This document shows positions 50,131 to 61,930 of a stretch of DNA of 64,000 nucleotides, piece by piece (position 1 is the stretch's first letter; each line of letters begins with the position of its first letter). Location of the stretch: positions 6,274,001 through 6,338,000 of the forward strand of contig NC_134138.1 in NCBI RefSeq assembly GCF_033958435.1, in the 5' to 3' direction. The notes beneath the pieces are model-generated. The model was not told where the DNA came from. It ran no database searches and saw only the letters and a program-made list of their open reading frames with translations. Source of the DNA: Carettochelys insculpta (Eukaryota > Chordata > Testudines > Carettochelyidae). Made by a program: the position numbers and the translations under genes.

Positions 50131-50262
50131 GAGTGGTAACAACGAGGGAGCCGTGCTAGTCTATACACTATCAAAACAAAAAGCAGTCAAGTAGCACTTT
50201 AAAGACTAGCAAAATGGTTTATTAGGTGAGCTTTCGTGGGACAGACCCACTTCTTCAGATCT
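50131..50262 (-). mobile_element. Solo PLE terminal module
   Basis: An isolated pLTR-like module in antisense: 'gggagccgtgctagtctata', 'cagtcaagtagcactttaaa', and the complement of a hammerhead-like core at 50232-50258 (CTGAAGA...CCCAC GAAA on the minus strand). No coding sequence is attached. Confidence 0.85.
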
Positions 50263-50767
50263 TTGAGAGGTGTGATCTGCTTTAGTATCAGTGTACCGCT
50301 GAGTGAACAAAGTCTAACAAACTTGCTCAGATCACCAGCATCAAAGACAGAGGTGTGCATTGACTGTGGTCCTGATCTGTGTGCAGTCAGCTTGCGCATC
50401 CTGCACGTCTTGCTGAAGATTAGGTCCTAGAGGGCAACAATTGTGTATTTGTGCTAAAGGGATTATCTGCAAAATATCCAGTGACTTGGTTATTCTGTAA
50501 ATTCAGATGTAATTTCACAGCAGCAGAATATTATACATGATGGTTTGTCCGTATTAAGAATTTTATCTGAATTTTAAATTAATTAGTCTCAGACTGGGGA
50601 TGAAAGAGGCATTTTATTTTATTTTTTATTAAAACAAGGATGCAGCTGAGCATAAGCCAACTGACAGACATATGAAGAGGCAAATACAAACAAAAAACCT
50701 TAGCACGACAGCAAAGAACAAAACTGCCATGCAGATAATTCTCCCCACACAGACATTTTGTTTTCAT

Positions 50768-51910
50768 GTGACAGAGAGATAACCGTGTTTGCCTGTATTC
50801 TACCAAAACAAAGCAGGAGTCCTGTAGCACTTTAAAGACTAACAAACATATTAGGTGATGAGCTTCCATGGGACAGACACACTTCTTCAGATCCTACTGA
50901 CAGAGACCGAAAACTACAAGTGCTCTACCAAACATTCATAAACCTGAGTCACCCACCGGGAGAAGTAAAAAAAGAAATCAACAGGGCCAGCCAGACTAAT
51001 ACCCAGAAACCAACTACTCCAAGATCAGCCCAAAAAAGCCAAGAACAGAACACCACTGGTCATCACCTACAGCCCCCAACTCAAACCACTGCAACGCATC
51101 ATTACAGACCTACAACCTATCCTAAATCAGGATGCCACACTCCAGAAGGCCCTAAATGACAGGCCTGTTCTCTCCTCCCAGCCTTATGAGTATTCCCACT
51201 AGCAACCACAGACTATACCGCAAAAATACTAATCCTGGAACTTTCCCTTGCAACAAGCCCCATTGCCAAATTTGTCCACATATCTATTCTGGAGATAACA
51301 TCACTGCACCTAACCATGTTAATTACAAAATAACGGGCACGTTCTCCTGTTCCTTAACTAACAACAGATATGTCATCATGTGTCAATGGCCACACACTTT
51401 GTATATAGGACAGACTGCAAACACTCTTCGATAAAGAATACATGGACATAGAGCAGGCATCAAAAAAATCCAAATACGCAAACCTGTCCGCCAGCACTTT
51501 AATGGAGTGGGCCATTCTGTTAAAGACCTGGAAGTTTGTTTTCTATTGAAAAGGGACTTTAACAACGGTCTACAGAAGGAATGCTCAGCACTCATATTCG
51601 TATTCAAATTCGACACTTTAACACGTGGTTTGAACAGGGACAGAAATTACCTGACCCATTATAAGCACTCTTTTACATAGTGTGATATTTTATCTAACTC
51701 TTAACTTCCCCACTCCATACCCCCCACCGCCCCTCTGCTCTTCTGACTTCCCAACCTTGATAATATATACAGCCTAGAGGCCCAAAAATTGTTGAGTCTG
51801 TTCTGATAAGGCTACGATCTGAAGAAGTGGGTCTATCCCATGAAAGCTCATCACCTAATACATTATTTTGTTAGTTTGTAAAGCGCTACATGACTGCTTA
51901 TTCATTTTGT
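50768..51910 (+). mobile_element. Penelope-like element with inverted terminal modules and GIY-YIG domain
   Basis: The order is: an antisense terminal module (50768-50890, degenerate core), plus-strand coding remains (about 50895-51665), a 3' UTR and a plus-strand terminal module with core CTGAAGA ... GAAA at 51819-51845. The coding remains include LYQTFINLSHPPGEVKKEIN, NPGTFPCNKPHCQICPHIYS with paired Cys, and a GIY-YIG endonuclease segment YVIMCQWPHTLYIGQTANTL. These lie in different frames with stops (for example TAA after TLR at 51434), so the copy is dead. The RT palm is absent. Confidence 0.9.
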
Positions 51911-52169
51911 TTTCATGTGTATGAGAATGACATCACTGCCCCAGTGCTGAAACAGCCACATTTTCCAGTCAGATATTCAGACTGGAAGTCTTAGCTGCCC
52001 ACAGACAAGAGAACAGAATTTTCCCACAGAGTCTTTTTGCTATACAGTAAGATTAAAATCACAAGCTGGAGATTGGAATCTCCTATTGTGGAGTTTGTTC
52101 CAAACACTATGTTTTCCAGTTCCAGTCACAGAGATGCCACACAACAAAGCTTCCATCCCTCGGTAGCAA

Positions 52170-52265
52170 CATGAAGTCCTGTGGCACCTTATAGACTAAC
52201 AGATAAGGTGCCACAGGACTTCTTGTTGTTCTCGAAGATACAGACTAACATGGCTCCCCTCTGAT
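52170..52265. mobile_element. Collapsed palindromic PLE-derived element
   Basis: 'agtcctgtggcaccttat' (52174-52191) is repeated in inverted form as 'ataaggtgccacaggact' (52203-52220), with the head sequence 'tacagactaacatggctccc' on the right. The hammerhead-core portion between the arms is missing, unlike 45749-45940 and 59211-59421. Confidence 0.75.
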
Positions 52266-52884
52266 ACTCATCTCTCAGTACGTTATTCCACAGTTGCACA
52301 GGCTGAGAACAACAACAAACCTGTCAACCCTTCTCTTCAGTTTCTCAGACACAAATATGGGTTTTTAAATCCTCCTGTATGTTGCCTCTCAGGACGCAAG
52401 TTGCATTAAGCCCAGGCCTGTTCATTACTTCTGAAGAAACCAGGAAACAGATTTGCCTTTAGGTTTTTAAGCATCAGAAATTAAAAACATAAATTATGAG
52501 AATGTCTTGGAGCCAGACGAATTCATCGTCGTCAATTGCAAAGCCAACGTAGAAGGAGCTGAATGACGCAAACAGCTGGCAGGCAGCGTGGCAAGTGGTT
52601 CTGGACTCTGCTACATGCAAGACAAATGGAACAGTCAATGAGATGTTCTTGTGGGCAGGTGCCCCAGCAGCCGTCAGCAGGACTAACAAACGTTTGCCTC
52701 AATTACAACATGTAAGAGATTCATTTCCTGGACACTACAGTACTAATCAAGGATGGCCTGATCAGTACCACACTGTACCCAAAACCTATTGATTGCTATA
52801 CTTATCTACACCCTTCTAGCTTCCATCCTGCACACGTGACTAGATCCATTGTTTACAGTGAAGCTCTTAGATACAATCACATTT

Positions 52885-53620
52885 ACTCTGATCCAACTGA
52901 CAGAGATCAAAAACTACAAGAACTTTACCAAATATTCATAAACCTGAATTACCCACCAAGAGAAGTAAAAAAACAAAATTGACAGGGCCAGACGAATACC
53001 CAGAGACCAGCTACTCCAAGATCGGCCCAAAAAAGCCAAGAACAGAACACCACTGGTCATCACCTACAGCCCCCAACTCAGACCACTGCAACGAATTATT
53101 AAAGACCTACAACCTATCCTTAATCAGGATGCCACACTCCAGAAGGCCCTGGGTGACAGGCCTGTTCTCTCCTACAGACAACCTCCCAACCTTATGAGGA
53201 TCCTCACTAACAGCCACAGTCTATACCCCAGGAATACCAGTCCTGGAACCTTTCCCTGCAACAAAGCCCACTGCCAGCTTTGTGCACATATCTTCTCTGG
53301 AAATACCATCACTGGACCTAACCAGAACAAAAAGCAGTCCAGTAGCACTTTAAAGACTAGCAAAATAGTTCATTAGGTGAGCTTTCGTGGGACAGACCCA
53401 CTTCTTCAGACCATATCTTTTTCTGATTTGTCCTCCTTGCTTACTGTTTTTGGTTCTCTGTCTCTTAAATATTGAGTCTGTTCTGGTCTGGCTATGGTCT
53501 GAAGAAGTGGGTCTGTCCCACGAAAGCCCACCCAATAAACCATTTTGCTAGTCTGTAAAGTGCTACTTGACTGCTTTTTGTTTTGATAATGTATAGACTA
53601 GTACGGCTTCCTCTCTGTTT
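52885..53620 (+). mobile_element. Penelope-like element, 3' part with two inverted terminal modules
   Basis: Plus-strand coding remains 52890-53325 match the thumb region and Cys motif of the copy at 50895 ('aaactacaagaactttacc', 'ggaacctttccctgcaacaa'). They are followed by an antisense terminal module with core at 53383-53409 and then a plus-strand 3' UTR and module with core at 53499-53525. The GIY-YIG domain is cut off at the first module. Frames are broken. Confidence 0.88.
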
Positions 53621-53639
53621 GGAATGTGCGCCACTGTGA

Positions 53640-56130
53640 CACTGGTTAGGGTTGGAGGTTGCAGACCATGAACCCCTTATAAACAATGCCTGGTGAGAGC
53701 TGCAGCTCCATAAGCACTCTGCCAAAGACTGCAGCCTCTCTTAGCTCCAGAAGGGCTCAGGCTGGGCGGACAAAGCATGCTCCGCACTGAAGGAAGGAGC
53801 GTGTGCAGCCAGTGTTGAGATGCTCATATACTAAGCTTCAGTGTGAGGGGAAGGAAGATCAGAGACACCACCACGTAGGTTTGCCAAAGCCCTGCCCTCC
53901 ATTCTATTACCCTTTGGCTGTGTGTTATCGCACTACCAAGAGGAAGGCCAGTTGGCAGACACACTGCCTCAGTCCGTACTGACAGCTCCCTACACTTCTG
54001 TCTCAGGGGCTGTGACAGCCGCGGGATGGAACTGTAAGCCCCTGTTTCTCCTGTGCTCCCTGCCTAGGGAGGACTCCCGGACCTGCCTTCCACTACTTCC
54101 CCCCCACACACCTTTTCCAGGCTGGTTCCTATTGGAACTGGACCCACAGCCCCTCACAAGCACCCTACTCCTCAGCAGTGCGGCATTATCCGCTCCATGC
54201 AGAGACATATTGCAAGAGATACAAGAGGAGGCTGCCAGCACAAGATCAGCAGCAGCGTTAGCCCCACAGACCACCCACTGAGCATGCCCAGAGATCTGTG
54301 CTCACAACAATGCAGTCAGCACATTCCTTCAGGTAGCAGCAGCAACATTCCCTGCTGGAAAGGGACTTGGCCAGTGGGTGAAATCCTGAGCATCACGGCA
54401 AACTGAGCCAGAGTTCTGCTGAGAGCTCGTCAGTTTCTTCCACAGCTTAATGCTCCCTCAGCTCTGGTCTCTCCCAAGCTGGGAGAAAGTTGTAGACTTA
54501 GGTTCCCAAGCAGCCACGTCACTGTCAGACCCCAGAGACAACGCTGTCTATTGGCCAGAGGCAGGGCTGATGTCAGGAATCCTGGAACCTGTCTCAAACT
54601 CACTGCCCGCGCTTTTATACTTCCCCATTTTAGCCGTCGCCCAGTAAGTGATAGCACAACGCTAACTACTAGGGAATATTCAGGCAAGAAAACCTCCCTT
54701 ACCGTGAAATGTACCAGAGCTTGAAAGAAAACAGCTGCAGCCCCGTCTCTTGGGACATCCATAGGCTAGTTTGGGCAGAACGTTCTGCAAGGCACCCGAA
54801 GGATGAACTGGAAGAGCTACCTGGTTTAACTGGCCTTTTATTTTGATTCTTCGGCTGGAGGTCCAGTCATGGAATGATGCTTTTGTTTTAAGGTTGAGTT
54901 CTTTTGTTAGTGGGAAGGTCTGCAGAGAGTAAAGCCCCATTTTCCCCTTGTGGGCACACTATAACATTTGCTGCATCCATGTCTGTTTACTACAGTGAGC
55001 CCTATGGATTGAGGGATTCTGGGTTGTAATCGCAGAGCTCAGCCACAGAGGTTTCAAACTTTCCACACAGCCCCAGCCAATGTCTGGACTCCCAGTGTAA
55101 CTAACAAAGGGGAGTTAGCAAACCCTGCGCAGTGTTGAACCCCTGCCAGTAAGATACCAGAAGAGAGGCAGCTGTTTATTAAGACAGAAGATGAATTCAA
55201 CTATACCAGCAGGTGAGCTGGAGCATTCTGACCGAGACAGAATAGTCCTGGCATGTTTTAAAAAGGCTCCAGTCCCTACCAGTCAATCAAGGGAGCACAA
55301 CAGAAGCATTACATCAGACCAATAAATCAGCTTAATGTATGGGGCTAGCAGTGCCTCCGATCTGATTAACCCTTTCTTGACAAATCTGCCCCACAGATGT
55401 ACAAGGAATTCACAGCTTTGGATTGCTACAGGGCCAGGAAGAGATTAAATGGTCTCTTGGCCCTTGGGATCATCTACAGATCCAGGCTCCAGGAGCCACA
55501 ACAAGCTGCTTTATGTTCAACTCAGTAAGGATAAAAAGAGTTTAAAACAAGGTTGCTGATTGCAACTGGCCATGCTGATGAGATTAAGATGCCAGGGTTC
55601 TCTTACAAATGCCCCTGAATACTGAGGAAGACACCATCCATCCATCCCCTTAATGACACCCACTAATCATCATTTGCTGTACTAGAAACACCCTCTGCCC
55701 CCAGTAAATTGGCAGAGGGCTGCATTGATCCTGTTCGACTCTGAGGACAGAGAATTCTAGACACTTCCCTTCACGTTCTTTCCAAGGATCCTGATGCAGA
55801 ACCCAGGGCAGCTGGGGCCCTTCCAAAGTTGTCAACATGCCTAAGGTTGTTGGTTCTGGCATGTGATTCTCATAGCAGATAGCTTTGCAGCCTCCGAATC
55901 CTCCATACACACTAGCCTGAAGTGCAGGGCAAGGAGAATGAGAGCAGAACGCTGGGTTGCCAAACGAGGGTGCACTGGAGGGCATTTAATTGCACACCCT
56001 GCAGAATGGCAGGAGCAAAGTGGCACCTTCCCATCAGCAACACAGTCCTCTGCCCTCCGCTAAGCAGCCTTTCCCCAGAAATCAGCAGCAAGGCTCAGGA
56101 AGACCCAGGGGACCCAGGCCCTAAGAGGCC
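53640..56130. other. Intronic stretch without a recognised feature
   Basis: I see no coding homology or clear repeat. Confidence 0.4.
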
Positions 56131-56139
56131 TTCACTAGG

Positions 56140-56710
56140 CATACGGCCCTACCAAACTCACCGGCCATTTTGGTCAATTCCATGGTCCCGGGATTTTTAA
56201 AATGTTAAATTTCATGATTTAAACTATTGAAACGGGAAATTTCAGGGTGCTGTAATTGTAGGGGCCCTGACCCAAAAGGAGTTGGGTGTTGGGAGCGTGG
56301 AGTCACAAGGCTATTGGAGGAAGGGGTTACAGTACTGCTTTACTCTTTCTTCTGTGCTGCTCCTGGCGATGATGTTGCCTTCAGAGCTGGGTAGCTGGAA
56401 AGGCAGCGCCATCGCCAGTGCAGGAGTAAGGACGGAAGGTATGGTTTTGCCTCCCTTACCTCTGAGCTGTGCAGGAGGCCCCAGCCCTGCAACAGCTGCC
56501 ACTCCCCAGCCTCTCTGGAGGCAATGTAAAAGTAAGGGTGGCAATACCATGACCTTCAAAACTTCCTTATGGGTTAGGACTCCCAGTTAGACAAATGCTG
56601 GTCTTCCCCAGGAAATCTGTATGGGATAAAGCAAAAGCACACCGACCACCTGATTTCATAGTCCATGACACATTTTTAATGGCCATGAATTTGGTGAGGC
56701 CCTAATTAAG
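56140..56710. mobile_element. Non-autonomous DNA transposon (GGCCCTACCAAA ends)
   Basis: The left end CGGCCCTACCAAACTCAC with 'cggccat' is mirrored at the right by 'atggccatgaatttggtgag' plus 'gcccta'. The interior shares blocks with 23080-23640. There is no transposase and the target duplication is unclear. Confidence 0.7.
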
Positions 56711-59198
56711 TACATTCACGTCTCACCTTCCTTATCTCTCAGCTCTGCCCAAGCCCCACATCTAGCCCACCGCACACTCCCTCCCTCTCACCAATCCTGG
56801 AAACCATGATCAGACTTCCTCCTGCCCCACAAACTCTTCAAACTCTTCTTCCTCAAGAACTGCAAACCCCATTCTTCCCGTCTCTGCTGTGGGGCATGTA
56901 CCTGAAAGCACACGCGGGTATGGACACACAAAGGGGTAAGGAAATGACAAAGGAGGAAAGAGAGTGAACAAAAATACTAGGCCGGCCACCAAAATACTTA
57001 CACCACTGGCACAAGAGACCACCCTCATTGGTAAGATATCAGTCTGTCCCCCTTGCCAAGCCTGCAGAGCGTTTGCATACATCCTAACTCTTCATTCACC
57101 TTGCAGGCTCTTCAAGGGAAAATCCTTGTCTCGGTTATCTGGGCAGCACCAAAAACATTTATGGTGCTACTGCAGGAGTTGGGAGGACTGGGGGAAGAAC
57201 TACTTCATGCCCCCCCACTTCTCTATCTTCAGTGTCCTGGGCCCCCCTGCACTACTTCTGCCCAAAGACAACGTTTTGTCTTGGCTCTGTTCAGATATTT
57301 AAATCCTTGCCCTACAGTAACTGCACAAGAGGGTTGTATGAATGGATCTTGCCTGGGATTAGCAGGAGGCTGAATATAAGGTAGATTCTCTGAAGCAGAA
57401 TGATTTTGGGGGCAACTTTGATGAAATCCTGGGCAGGAAATATCCAGCACTCCTGCAGCGTAGAGAGCGACGCTGCGGTGCCAGAGGGAATTCTGCAAGC
57501 CAAGCAGGGCAACAACCTCTGCACCTCATGCAAGGGCAGAATTCACCCTTTAGACCTTTATCTATCCTTGCACTGGTCCATTTTGGCTCCACGTCTGTGT
57601 GAGCGTGCTAGAAAGGCAAAGGGAAGATTCTCTGATCTCCCCCAGCTGCTCTCAAAACCCATTCCTCTGGCCCAGCGACTGCTGCACATGGATCCCCATC
57701 AGATGATTGGTCAGAGGGGTCGGGTAAGTGTGACATGTGACACAGGCCAGGGAGGTGACTTCTGAGACGTCACTGTGTTGCCAGGCTGTGCCTAAGCACA
57801 ACAGTCATTTTGCATCATGATTCTGTGGGGTCCTGTCACCTTCCTTTCTTCCCAGCCGCACTCTCAACCAGAGCTCTCGCCTTGTGTCCTTAGAGCCCGT
57901 GTATTTCTTTTCACAGTGCTATGCAGCATCTCATCCAAGATTTTTGGCTACAGCTAGCAACTCTAGCTTCCTAGGTTTTTGGGGCACCTGAACAGAGGCA
58001 CCTCAAATCCTGGAAGGGGGTTGATTTCCAGAAAGCACCACACAGTTGCCCCTGAAAATCAGGCCCCTTTAAAGGTGTCAGTTTGGGCACCCAAAACCTA
58101 CAAGGCATGACTGAAAGTCTTGGCCCTAACTTTCACCCTCAGCGGCGAGACAACATACACAGATACCAAAGCTCTCACAGCCATACTTCAATGGAGGGCT
58201 AGCAATATACCCAAAAGAAACTCTTGCTATTGTTATAGCAGCATTTCCCTCCTGGCTGCACACAGAGGCCCACCAGTAATGGACAACTCTGTCTGGTTCC
58301 TCCAGAAAATAATCCAGTTTTAGCCAATTAAACAAACAAGGGGCTTGAAGCTGCTAATTAGCATCCCATCTGGCACAGATTTGGGGGAGGCAGGGGTAAT
58401 CTGTGTTTTACAGCCAATAAAAGCTGAGAGGGGAAAGAAATGGAAGTCCCTCTCTCTCTCTCTCTCCCCCCAGCAAAGCTTGTGCTGAGGCAACAGCCCA
58501 TGTGTGCTAATCATGGTGAAATTTCATCTTTTAATTACTTGGTTGTTGGAAAAAGCCCCACATGAAACGAAGAGACAACACAGGCAGCTGTTGCAAGATG
58601 TGCTACTGGCATTCAGAAGACAGAAAAGGCCCTCTACTTGTTAGCGGTAAGGCTGCACAGACCTCCCAACTGGTGGGAGGGGGACAGTCGCCCACTTGCA
58701 GATGGAGTGGCTGTCACTAAAAAAACCTATATTTTCTCTCCTGTTTTACTGAAGCTTGCATCCAGGGTGCTAATCCAGCTGGCAGAGGGTCAGAACTGAT
58801 CAGCATCAAACCTCTGTCCTGTTTACAGAAATAGCTGCTCACAAAGCGAGCCACCAAGTCCCAGTGACCTCTCCATCCTGGTTTGGATTTGGTTAGTCAT
58901 TCACCCGGGTGCATGGGAACGAGCACTCCCAGTGCTATGTGGAAATTAAAAAGGAGTGACCACGTGTCTAACGAGCCAAACGCAGGCCTGGGAGGCAAGC
59001 ACTCCCGAGTTTAATTTATCTGGAACAATGATTTAGAACTTGGGCAAATCCCTTCCCTATCCATAAAGTGGACATGCAACTTACTCACCTCTGAGGAATG
59101 GTTGTTATTAGGCTGGTCAGCACCCTTCTCCCAGACTTCACATACAGCACTTTGCAGGTGTATATACCAGCATACAGGAAGGGTCACTGGGACTACAC
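56711..59198. other. Intronic stretch without a recognised feature
   Basis: A short (TC)n run occurs at 58450-58466 and a weak MIR-like part around 59030-59160. I see no supportable gene. Confidence 0.4.
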
Positions 59199-59210
59199 AA
59201 GAATGTGAAG

Positions 59211-59421
59211 TATCAGAGAGGGAGCCGGGTTAGTCTATATCTTCAAAAACAACAAGAAGTCCTGTGGCACCTTATAGACTAACAGATATTTTGGAGCATA
59301 AGCTTTCGTGGGCAAAGACCTGCTTCGGCACATCTGCCGAAGCAGGTCTTTGCCCACGAAAGCTTATGCTCCAAAATATCTGTTAGTCTATAAGGTGCCA
59401 CAGGACTTCTTGTTGTTTTTG
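59211..59421. mobile_element. Short palindromic PLE-derived element, intact, 12-bp target duplication
   Basis: A 211-bp unit flanked by aagaatgtgaag at 59199-59210 and 59422-59433. It starts with the head TATCAGAGAGGGAGCCGGG, followed by an almost perfect inverted repeat of about 85-90 bp per arm with centre near 59332 ('cttcggcacatctgccgaag'). The arms contain 'aagtcctgtggcaccttata', 'ttggagcataagctttcgtg' and their complements. The plus arm carries CTGCCGA ... GCCCAC GAAA GCTTATGCTC (59334 onward), a hammerhead-like core in which the normally invariant second A is C. The minus arm has the mirror core. Confidence 0.9.
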
Positions 59422-59610
59422 AAGAATGTGAAGCTCATTCAGTGGCATAGGGTTACAACAAAAAAAGGCACTGCCAGCTGTGTAGTGAAGTCTGATCTCT
59501 TATTTTTAAATCCCGTGGCCAAAAAGGGACGTTAAATTGTGACCAGGCCAGAGAGTCTGTGCAAATGAATTCCTCTTGTGTGATCAATGCAAATGAAGCT
59601 AAACTACAGG

Positions 59611-59762
59611 CAGTGCTTTTTTCATGCTGGTACTTGCCAGTACTGAGTACCGGCACCTCAGCAGCCCCAGCCATGGGACTGGCTGGGGGAAAGGGGATGG
59701 GGAGCAGCCCGAGCACCAGCACCTCTGTTTTTGTTTTAAAAAGAAAAAAAAAAAAGGCACTG
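59611..59762. mobile_element. hAT-like MITE (~150 bp)
   Basis: CAGTGCTTTTTTCATG at the left and AAAAAAGGCACTG at the right form inverted ends. The interior has 'ggtacttgccagtactgagt'. The flanks resemble each other (ctacagg / ttacagg), a possible target duplication. Confidence 0.65.
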
Positions 59763-60089
59763 GGTTACAGGGCTAGCGGAAGACACATTTGAAGATGATT
59801 TTTATAGCTGGCTGCGCAGGCTGAAAGTTACAAACTCAGCCTCTGCAGGCATCTGACTCTGCTCTCAGCGCCCCATCAGGTCTGCCAACAGCCAGCGAAA
59901 GCAAGAACCTCTTCAAGGGGGAGGTTCGGACTCTTGATGGTATCAGAATGGATGAGTCGCTAACTAGGCTCCGCGCTGGTCTGAGGATAGCTTCATGCAA
60001 GGAGCGCCAACTCTTCTTAAACTGAGGCCAAATTACAGCAGAGCACTTGAGGCTGCCTCGCACAGTGAACAACGCTGTCTCTTACACGT

Positions 60090-60330
60090 AGCTTGTCATT
60101 TGTAGCGTATAGCCGTGTCATCCGCAGGGCAATGGAGAGGCAAGGTGGGTGAAGAGATAGCTTTTGTTGCTCCCATTTCTGTTGGTGAGAGAGAGAAACT
60201 TTAAAGTCCGCACAGAGCTCTTCTTCCGACCTTTCCCAGACCTGCAGAACAATGCCTCGTGTGCCCGAAAGTATGTCTTGCTCACCAACAGAAGCTGACT
60301 CAGTAAAAGACAATACCACACCCACCTTGC
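60090..60330 (-). mobile_element. PLE terminal-region fragment of a different family
   Basis: The plus strand shows 'gagaggcaaggtgggtga', 'ttctgttggtgagagaga' and 'cacagagctcttcttcc', an antisense PLE terminal module related to, but distinct from, the 39-53 kb family. The hammerhead-like core is decayed. Confidence 0.6.
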
Positions 60331-60610
60331 CCGTCTCACGCTGTAAGGCATTTGGAACAGGTGTTGTCGGTCTGTTCTGCATTTGTGCAGTGCCTAGCAC
60401 AAAGAGGTTCCTCAGGCTAGCACAATGCAAATCACAGAAGATAGGAATACACAGTAATAACCCATGCTTTTAGCAAAGCACCATTTCAACCCCTGCAGAC
60501 AGGGCACTGCTGAATTGAGCCCTGGTCCCAGTTGAAATCTTAAGCTGTCCAAAGTGGGGGAAAGGTGGGGAAAGTATCAGTTCAGTCTTTATACATACTA
60601 CATGTAATGC

Positions 60611-61035
60611 CAACAGACCCAAGTTGCTGGCACTAGGGATTGAACCTGTGATCATAGGGGCTAAAGCCCTATGCTCTACTGCATGAGCTAAAGGTCACCT
60701 TATTTCTAGCTCATGTGATAAAGAACAGGGCTTTAGTCCCTATGGTAGCAGGTTCAATTCCTGGTTCCAGCCACACAGGTGTGTCGGCGTTACAACTGGG
60801 GGCTTGCCTGGGAAGAACTGCTGGAAGGTCTCAGAAGCTCAGGATGCACTTCCTCAGCCCAGGGAAGCATGTAGTACCCAGAGGCACTGAGACCTCTTAC
60901 TAGGGTGAGTGAAGTCTCTGCTCTACAGCCTTGGCTGCATGCCAGCTGGCCTTTAGTTCATATAGTAGAGCACAGGGCTTTAGGCCCTATGACCACAGAT
61001 TCAATCCCTGGTGCCTGAATCTGTCAGCATTACAT
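60611..61035 (+). repeat. Second composite tRNA-like cassette
   Basis: It has the same layout as 48630-49060: an antisense module (60611-60702), a sense module (60708-60796, 'tagctcatgtgataaag' and GGTTCAATTCC), a spacer with 'cagcccagggaagcatgtag' and 'tactagggtgagtgaagtct', and a third, sense module (60946-61035, 'tagttcatatagtagagcac' and GATTCAATCCC). Two independent loci with one architecture indicate a single mobile family. Confidence 0.8.
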
Positions 61036-61925
61036 ACAGAACCAACAATGCTGACAAATCAGACGACCCTTCCACGTAATCCTTGAGACTCAAAATGGCA
61101 AATATTTGGCAGGAAATGAGTGTGCTCTGTTACTCAGTGGTATTCTTCCAGCAGGGCAGGTAGCGTTTTAAAGCTCTGAAACGAACTGGGGCGGGCAGGC
61201 GGGCCAGCCGGGGCGGGGGAGGGTTGTTCAAAGCAAACAGGGAGTTTTAAATGATACTCAGAAATACAAACTAAAGTGATTGCAACTGGTGCATTAATCT
61301 CTCCTTAATTTTTGGAGCCTACAGATTAAGCCCATTAAGAGCTCACATACTGTGAATGTCAATCAAGGCTAAAAGGAACATGGAACAGAACAGTCCTTGA
61401 TGCTGCTATCCAATCCGGAAATCTAACACCCACTAACTAACAGAGCTAACATCCTTAAGAGATGCCTTAATGTGAACATGATGCTCTGAAGAACTGCTTC
61501 ATTGAAAGTCAAACAACACATCAGTTCTCCATCCCACCTTCGGATGACTACAAGGTTGCTTAAGCCATCTGGACAGCGAGTCCATGTGAGAGCGCGCTCA
61601 GCTTTGATATTAGATAGAGAGCCCGAAAAGAGGAAACAAAGTGCTTTCTCCTGGGCTACTTTGGACTGTGCTAGCCACAAGGGAGAGAAAATCCTCCCAT
61701 TCCCAATTCGGAGAGCCAGCTCTAGAGAATGGACTGGGACTAAGCTCTCTGTCCTTGTCTACCCTAAGAGGGGAAGTTCTGCAGAAAGCCATTGCTTAGA
61801 ACACCTTGAGTTTTCACTGTGTGCACACTTCCCACCTGAATAACCGCATAGAGAATTTCACAAGTCAGCTTGTAATGGAAGTAAGTAACTCAGCTGGATG
61901 CAGTTAGTCTTCAACAGTTTTTGCT
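61036..61925. other. Intronic stretch without a recognised feature
   Basis: I see no repeat or coding homology. The part 61240-61400 is AT-rich with homeobox-like 'taatt/attaa' words, which proves nothing by itself. Confidence 0.35.
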
Positions 61926-61930
61926 TAGTG

